From Diplodia intermedia (lineage: Eukaryota > Ascomycota > Dothideomycetes > Botryosphaeriales > Botryosphaeriaceae): DNA of 64,000 nucleotides. A program made the position numbers and the translations under genes. Below, one piece after another: positions 57,734 to 64,000 of this stretch (positions within the stretch are counted from its first letter, which is position 1; each line of letters begins with the position of its first letter). The stretch spans positions 175,344 to 239,343 of the forward strand of contig JAKEKT010000062.1 of the NCBI GenBank assembly GCA_021495925.1, read 5' to 3'. The notes under the pieces were generated by a model. It was not told the origin of the DNA. It did no database searches and worked only from the letters and a program-made list of their open reading frames with translations.

Positions 57734-58937
57734 AGAGGGCCCAGATGGCCAGCCGCAAGAGCACGGGGAACTACTGCGTGTTGCCGGCGACGGCGAGGGC
57801 GCGCCGCACGCGAGCAGCACGACGGGCGTCGCCCGCGAACGGCACGTAGTTGGCGTCGAGCACGTTTCAGCCCGCCATTGGAGAAGCTCGTCGCCACCAC
57901 GGCGCAGACGGCCTACCAGCCCGGGCGGAGGTTGCCGCCGGGCTGCGCGGCGTCGTCGAAGATGGCCCCGGACGCGGGCGCGGTACGCGTAGGGGACGAG
58001 GATGGCGGCGCCCAGCGCGTACCAGAACAGCTGGTAGGCGACGAGGAGCGCGAGGAGCAGCGAGAGCGCGCGGTACTTACTCGACGCCGCCCAGCTCGCC
58101 GCGCTCGTGCTCGCTGAGGTTGCGGAAGCGGCCGCGCGAGTCGAGGTCGGCGGCGAAGGAGATGTAGGTGCGGTCGTGCGGGTGCCGCTCCTTTTGGAGG
58201 CTGTGCAGGGCCGAGTGGAAGACGCGTTGGACGGCGTGGGACTCCCATGGCCAGGGGAAGAAGCCTCGGCCGGAGGCGTAGTGGTAGTGGCGTTGGCCTG
58301 GTGGCTTCTTCTTCTTCTTCTCTTCTCTGCGGTGGGATGGTTCCGAGGCGCTGCGGAGGGGTCGTTGCTCGCTGTCTCCGTCGTCGTGGCGCTGTTTGGT
58401 GCGTCTTCGCAGGCGAGCGGCGTTGTGATGGTGATGGCCGTGTTCTCTTTCGTCCTGCTCTTCCACGTCTCGAACCATCTGGCGACCGGATCGGGAATGC
58501 TGCACGACGTCTGCCAGCTTACGGCGGAAGAAGTGGCGGCGGATGATGACGACGAAGGACGAGACGAAGGGGACGTTGCCGATGATGAGCAGGACGCAGA
58601 GGACGGCCTGCTGGAACCCGGTCAATGAGCCGAGGTTGACGGTGTTGAGTCCTGGTTGGACGGTCAGTGGCTGTGTTGGATGGAAGTGATGATGGAGCGT
58701 ACCAGTGGTCGTCATGGCGCTGCAGCAAAGGAAGAGCACGTCTATGTATTTGAGCGGACTGCCATTGGCGAGGCCCTCTCCGTATACAACAAGAGATGTA
58801 ATCACGATGACGACGACGAAGTACAGCATGTGCATGCGGTAGAAGTTGAGATGGAAGACTTCCTTTTTCAGATAATGGAGGAAGTGCTCTTTGGCTTCGT
58901 GCGGATGGCACACGTCGGCTATAGCGTCTCGCATCAT
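57734..58937 (-). pseudogene. trk: Trk-type potassium transporter pseudogene, C-terminally truncated
   Basis: The N-terminal half is intact: exon 58937-58703, a 51-base intron (58702-58652), then a frame from 58651. It encodes a first transmembrane helix (MLYFVVVIVITSLVVYG), the first pore loop SAMTTTGLNTVNLG with the Trk/HKT selectivity-filter glycine, and GFQQAVLCVLLIIGNVPFVSS. A long cytoplasmic loop follows, and LGGVE, the conserved entry to the next membrane block. From there the frame is broken repeatedly. There is an extra TAAG at about 58079-58076 giving a stop, a small deletion near 57968, and a TAG at 57915-57913 where Trp is expected. An extra base near 57865, two compensating indels near 57800-57815, and a TAG at 57773-57771 follow. 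Recognisable sequence (VATSFSNGGL, then LAVAGNTQ, then FPVLLRLAIWALS) continues across the breaks and ends at a CCG repeat. About half of a normal Trk protein is missing. Confidence 0.82.
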
Positions 58938-59613
58938 TCAACGATGACTTGAGATGTACGATTTTTTACTCGGCCCGATGGCATCAGGCGTGGCGAGAGT
59001 CATGGAATGGCGAAGGAGAAGCGATGGTGCTGTTTGCCAAGATTTGAGATAGCACCAGGGCACCTTGTTGGGTACCTAAGAGGTGTTGATGTGACGTCAT
59101 GTCCCACGTTTCCCGCCCGCCCGCGAACTCCATACATACATTCTTCTCGTCGTGTCGTCGTCCTACCCGCTTCGATCGTGCCGCGTACAGATCCACATTT
59201 CCTGCAAGGGCGGTTGAGCGACCATCCGGATAAACCTGCACAGCTTGATCCGGACATCGAATCCCACTACCCATGAAATCAGGATGAATTTGCAGTCGAC
59301 CGCGGACTTTGATTTAGTACACAGCACTGCCACCACGAGACCTTACAGGTTGCAGGAGGTCGACACAATTGGCGTGACCACCAAGACAATTTGGTTGCCT
59401 GCTATGCCTTCTGCCCCCACAAGGCTGAACTCGCGAAACATCAACCAGATTGACAGCGACACAAGGCTACGAGCTGAGCTGGGTGGGTGTGACGAGTTGC
59501 TCGGCGTAAGAAATCATGGCAAAAATAACTCTCTGTAGTCTTAAGAACAGGGAGACTCGCCTCGGCCTTGTCCTTCATACGGACCTCATCCCTTTACACT
59601 CAGTCTAGGCAAC
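58938..59613. promoter_or_regulatory. Divergent upstream region, Trk pseudogene and DUF3433 gene
   Basis: These 676 bases lie between two opposite start codons. Short frames are present but none is convincing. A TGACGTCA site at 59092-59099 is a perfect CRE/ATF-type bZIP palindrome. No TATA box is evident near 59614. Confidence 0.45.
59092..59099. promoter_or_regulatory. CRE-like bZIP site TGACGTCA
   Basis: A perfect eight-base CRE/ATF palindrome lies 515 bases upstream of the DUF3433 start. In fungi such sites bind Atf1/Sko1-type stress regulators. The functional role is inferred from the motif alone. Confidence 0.4.
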
Positions 59614-62600
59614 ATGGCTTCGCCATTAAACAGCACAGTATCGCCTCTGGATCTCCAGATTGAAGGCCGCAGGGAGACTTTAGCCCCGGCGCCAACTATT
59701 TCCGCACCTCCTTCCGACAGCTCCAGGGATTTTTGGAACTCATTCTGGCTCCACAAGCTGGCCTTGGGAGCCTGTTCCTGTCTCTTCGGTGTCTCAGCAA
59801 TAACCATCCTGACTCTTTATGGTCTATCCGTCAAGTTCCAAGGCGTTGCGTCGTACACCAGAAGCAATGAAGCGGAGTACTTTTGGAAATATTTGCCCAC
59901 TACCGGTAAACTCATCTCCGAGTCAATCGATATCCACTAATTTTTCCAGTGCTGGTCATCCTCCTGGCACTATGGACCCAGGTCGACTTCTTCACGAGAT
60001 TACTTCAGCCTTGGTGCAACCTCCGTAGAGGAGCGACAGCCGACCGCACCCTCTTCCTGGATTTGATTTCTCCAATCTTGCCGCAGTACTGGGCATCATC
60101 CATTAAACATCGGGAGTGGCCAGTCGCTCTGACCGTTGGCGGATGCGTCCTTTTACAGACTGCGGTAAGAAATTCGACGAACCCCTTCTTGCTTTGGAGA
60201 AGCCTGCTGACACAAGCCAAAATCTCTTTGAGCAGAAAATCTTTTCGACCGGCCTTTTGGTTCTAGAGCCGACGGACACAGTGGTCAAGGGGATGGTTCT
60301 CTTGAACAAGGCGCAGTTCAATTTCTCCCATGTCCCTGTAAGAGACCAACTGGAAGGGAACTACAGCACGGCTGGTGCAGTCTACAACGGGATCCATAGT
60401 GCAAACCTCACGCACCCAGACTGGACCACATCGGACTTCGCTTTAGAACCCCTCGAACCGATCCTATCCGAAGCCCCGTCGGAGGTAGTTGAATACAGTG
60501 GTCAAACTGTGGGCTTCTTTCCCCAACTGTCCTGCGAGCCTGCTACCTTGAAGGACTGGATATGGGTGGACAATGCACCGGTTATCAACGCAACCTTTGA
60601 GGCGAAGCCTTGCACGACACTGGAGGGAATGGTTCTGGCCAGGCAATCCCCGAGCATTATCGGCTCAAGCTCTCAGAATCCTCACAGCGTATACTACACT
60701 GGAGATACAAGACCCCTGTCCTGCCCGGGTGGTCCATGGTACCTCGTCACAGTCTTCGCGCTTATCTATGGTGAAGCTGGAACAGAAGCAACTTTCAACT
60801 ACAGGTAAACAATATCGATAAAAATGACTGGCTAAAGTTAACCAGGTGGCAGTGCTGCAATGTGCAGACCAAGTTATTCCACCAGAAGCATCCAAGTTTC
60901 ATTGGACCGCTCCTCCCGGCTGAAGAAGGCTCAAGTCCAGCCTCTGAGCAGTGAAGGGATACCAAAAAGTAACAACACTTCAAAACTTGACCCTGCTTTC
61001 TTATTCGACGCTGTAATGAACGCTTCTTCCAGCGGCGTTCTTACAACACCCAAGTCCGAGAATGCCCACCGATTTCTTAACTTGGCAGCGCTTCCTTTAC
61101 TTCAAGGAGTCTCCAACGTTCAGGAACCATACCTCCAATGGCTCATGGATACGCAGACAATGATCCCACAAGTCGAGGGCGCCTTCAAGGGAATTGCGGT
61201 CCAGTTTGCTGCTCAGGATCTGATGAGGTCAAACAGTGAGCAAGCAAATGGTAGCATCCTGTGCAGGCAAGATAGACTTCAGGTCAAGGAAGTGCCCGTC
61301 ATGGTTATGGCCGTCTGTCTCATACTAGGCTCTCTCATCGCACTTTCCATGGTCTACATGAGACCGTGGGATGTGGTCCCGAGGGAACCGAACAGCATCC
61401 TCGGAATCGCCGCCATACTCAATTCGAGCGAGGATATCAAGGCACTGCTGACTGACCCGCTTCCTGTTGACAAGAAGAAGATCCCAAGAGAAGAGACAAT
61501 AGCGTCAGTTCTCAAGGATGGCACTCACACATATACCATTCTCGTACCAGGGACATCTGCAGCAGATCGCCGGCCCGAAGTTCCAAAGCATCGCTCGAAG
61601 GAAATTGCACAGTGGCGTCCACTTCCGTTGCAGCCATGGGCCAGAGCTGGAGCCTTGCTCTTGACCTTGCTCACAATTTGCGGTTTGGAGGTTCTTCAGC
61701 AAATGTCAGACAAGCACCACGGATTTGCCGGAATCGACCTCTCCAGCAGGGAAAGTGGACGGTACGCGGCAACATTTGTTCCAACGCTCATTCTGGTGGG
61801 CATTGCAGCACTGGCATCCGCTCTCAACTTTAACATCACACTCCTGTCGCCTTACAGAGCCATGCGGGACCGACCTTGCCCGCCGGGCAGATGCATCCAA
61901 AGCAACGACCTGGGAAGGTGGCCGTTGTTCCAAGCCTTCCAAAGCATCCGAAGAAGGCACTTCGCGGCGTGTGCCACCTCATTTGCATCAATTGTTGCTG
62001 GCTTTCTCACGATTGCAGTGTCTGGCCTCTATACTCTGGAGACTGTGGACAAATCAACCGATGTTGCTTTGAGCCGCTCTGATGGCTTTCGAACTGAGTG
62101 GTACGGCAATATTTATTCCGACGGGAACGCCGCAGCAGTGCTGGGATTTATATCATGGCAGAACCTCTCATATCCGGCATGGACGTACGATGATCTGTCA
62201 TTTCCCTCCGTCTTTGTCAACAACAATGATAAATCAATCCACGAGCTGGGCAGGAGTGTATCTGTCGTCATTCCGGCACAGAGGGCTGTTCTAAAGTGCA
62301 CTCTCGCCGATCCCCAGAAGACCATCGTAATAAACGCGAACAACCTATCACTCTTCAACCGAGACTTCACAATGGAGTCAGAAATGACAAAGACTTGCAC
62401 GGGCAACGAATCCGAAACGCCATACTACTTCGCCAACTACGGCAATATTTTCCCTCGCGATTTCGGCGCGGCCATGAACCAATTGACTTACCCGCCAGGG
62501 GGACTGCCCATCGCGTACCCGGACGACTACCTCGACGGCCTGCCAGGCCCCAACCCCGGCTGCTCCTCCCTCGCCTTCTACTTCGGCACCTTCGGGCCCG

Positions 62601-63820
62601 CACCGACCTACCAACCCGCCGCCATCACCGCCTTCACTTGCACCCAGCACATGCAGCAAGTCTCGACCCGCGTCCGCCTCCTCCTCCCCGGCCTCGAAAT
62701 CGACGCGTCGGACCCGCCCGTCCCGGACGAATCCACGGCTCGGAACCTCGCCAACCCCCTCATCGTCGCGAACGGGTCCTCCACGGACGTCTTCGAGTAC
62801 CCCGTCACCTACCCCCTCCACTCCGCCTTCCTGCCCACCAGGGACGGCTCCACCTTCGCCGTCCCGGGCCTCGACACCTTCTACACCGCCGTCGTCCACG
62901 GCAAGCACGGCATCCCCGCATCCGAGCTCGCCGGCCCGGCCAACGCGCCACGGCTGGTCGACGCGACCAAACGCCTCTACGGCAGGTACATGGCGCAGGT
63001 GCTGTCCCTCAAGATGCGCGAGAGCCTCAACATCAGCGACGGTGCCGCTTCCCCGCCGATCCGGGGGGTGGTGAGCGCGCGGGAGCTGAGGGTACTCGTG
63101 CAGAACGCCGGCCCGAAGGCGGCCCTGCAGGCGATGCTGGGCGTCATGGCTGTGTGCGCGGCCGCGTCGTGGGTGCTGATGCGGACGACGGAGCTGCTGC
63201 TGCCGCATAACCCGTGCTCCGTCGCGGGCGTTGCGGCGTTGCTGGTGGGCGGTGGTGGTGTTTGGGCGGATGGCGGCGGCCGCGCCGCCCCCGATCCCCA
63301 CCACCGCCGTCGCCGGGCGAGTCGGAGTCGGAGTATTGGGAGTGGGAGCGCGGTTGTTGCGGCACCTGGTGACCGCCGCCGCCGCCGCCGCCGCCGCTGC
63401 TCGGGATTTGTGACAGATGATGGCCTTGGTGTTTCTCGAGATGGCGGCGGAGACACGAGCGCGGGGAGGAGTTGGGAGGAGGGCGAGGAAGGGGAGGAGG
63501 GGCTGGATCGGTGTCGCCGCCGGGACGGCGACGGGGCTGGTGGGGCTGGTGTGGGAGATGAGGCGTTGAGTGCTGGTGTGGTGTCTTCAGCGGATACCGT
63601 GTTGGGGATGCATCATGGTGAAGGGGTCGAAGAGAACCTTCAGTCTCGATACGGGACTTCGGGGCGAAGCGGCATTTTTCCTGACGGGGTTGAATGGATG
63701 GACGATGATGAGATGGCTCGGCGCGGCATCCTGGACGGGAAGCTTTTTAGTTTGTCGCGGCGGTCTGGAGGTCGGTTCGGCATCGAGGTTGTTGGGGCTG
63801 ATTCACAGAAATCGGCTTAA
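59614..63820 (+). CDS. Large DUF3433-family multi-pass membrane protein
   Basis: Four exons, 59614-59905, 59950-60164, 60236-60804 and 60853-63820, with introns of 44, 71 and 48 bases, give 1347 residues. Membrane segments are visible at about residues 52-75 (ALGACSCLFGVSAITILTLYG), and after LVILLALWTQVDFFTR, at WPVALTVGGCVLLQTA, VMVMAVCLILGSLIALSMVY, AGALLLTLLTICGLEV, TLILVGIAALASALNF, and near the end at LQAMLGVMAVCAAASWVLM. The order and motifs (TQVDFFTR, LPHNPCSVAGVAALL, CRPSYS, and the C-terminal EMARRGILDG) are those of fungal DUF3433 proteins, whose function is unknown. The fourth exon acceptor was set at 60852 because the nearer AG at 60845 breaks the frame. A long Gly, Arg, Glu and Asp low-complexity insertion (about residues 1160-1270) separates the last conserved blocks. 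The gene lies between a dead transporter and a truncated one. Confidence 0.82.
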
Positions 63821-63870
63821 TGGTAGGTGAATGCCTACGATACTGTAGGTGGAGTTGAGCGTAGCTCCTG

Positions 63871-64000
63871 ATGGCTTTTTTTCTTCTCTTCTCCTTCGCG
63901 TCCGAGATGCGCGACCCGCGCCACTACACGCGCTCGCTCGTCATCTGCCAGTCGTGCGTCACCGCCATCTACGTCGCCATCGGCACCGTCGTCTACTACT
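63871..64000 (+). pseudogene. 5'-truncated amino-acid transporter fragment (AAAP family), runs off the edge
   Basis: An open frame from ATG at 63871 to the window edge reads MAFFLLFSFASEMRDPRHYT, then RSLVICQSCVTAIYVAIGTV and VYY. The EMRDP motif followed by a membrane helix and VVYY is typical of the middle of fungal AAAP/Avt-type amino-acid permeases. The five or so membrane helices that normally precede this point are absent. Only 50 bases separate the fragment from the DUF3433 stop, so upstream exons cannot fit on this strand. It is therefore a 5'-truncated copy, unless a rearrangement or assembly error moved its 5' end. The 3' part is outside the window, so intactness there cannot be judged. 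Confidence 0.6.

Noticed and set aside
1..64000. Secondary-metabolite gene cluster or defence system
   Set aside because: No polyketide synthase, peptide synthetase, terpene cyclase, NLR or similar backbone gene is present; the MtfA-like regulator alone does not indicate a cluster.

Overview
The window looks like nuclear DNA of a filamentous ascomycete (Pezizomycotina, most likely a Dothideomycete). The protein-coding genes carry short introns, 44 to 158 bases, with GTRNGT-type donors and YAG acceptors. They encode typical fungal orthologues, and the intergenic regions are long and GC-rich with many microsatellites. Class is inferred from protein flavour only. I saw no rRNA, convincing tRNA, CRISPR array or intact transposon.

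Layout. 1-2.8 kb: GC-rich leader of an MtfA-like C2H2 regulator (2809-4096, +). 4.1-10.2 kb: gene-poor. 10.2-12.1 kb: a divergent pair, a secreted CREG-like flavin-fold protein (-) and ribosomal protein eS30 (+). 13.2-19.2 kb: a second divergent pair, the SEA/GATOR complex subunit Mtc5/WDR59 (-) and the E2 enzyme Ubc13 (+), sharing a 367-base promoter. 20.0-21.1 kb: an unrecognised Cys-rich protein. 21.7-22.4 kb: ribosomal protein eL24. 22.4-36.0 kb: a 13.6-kb stretch without a supportable gene, AT-richer on the left and GC-rich on the right. 36.0-37.3 kb: a second C2H2 regulator. 40.5-44.7 kb: a Gin4/Hsl1/Nim1-type septin and cell-cycle kinase. 44.7-48.1 kb: repeat-rich spacer. 48.1-49.4 kb: nucleoporin Nup53 (-). 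51.0-51.7 kb: ribosomal protein eL14. 52.4-53.6 kb: an MDR-type quinone oxidoreductase-like protein (-). 54.6-55.4 kb: NAC alpha (Egd2). 55.9-56.7 kb: mitochondrial ATP synthase subunit d (Atp7). 57.7-58.9 kb: a broken Trk potassium transporter (-). 59.6-63.8 kb: a large DUF3433 membrane protein. 63.87 kb to the edge: a 5'-truncated amino-acid transporter fragment.

The left and middle parts are mostly core housekeeping genes (translation, nascent-chain handling, ubiquitin, TORC1 signalling, nuclear pore, respiration) mixed with three regulators that have unusually long upstream regions. The right end (57-64 kb) differs: a decayed transporter, an expanded-family membrane protein and a truncated transporter lie side by side, which suggests a rearranged accessory segment. 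I found no novel multi-gene system. The most notable points are the Trk pseudogene with its clustered lesions, the truncated transporter at the edge, an out-of-phase candidate first exon of Nup53, three stop-free introns whose lengths are multiples of three, and a strand-composition switch near 8.1 kb.
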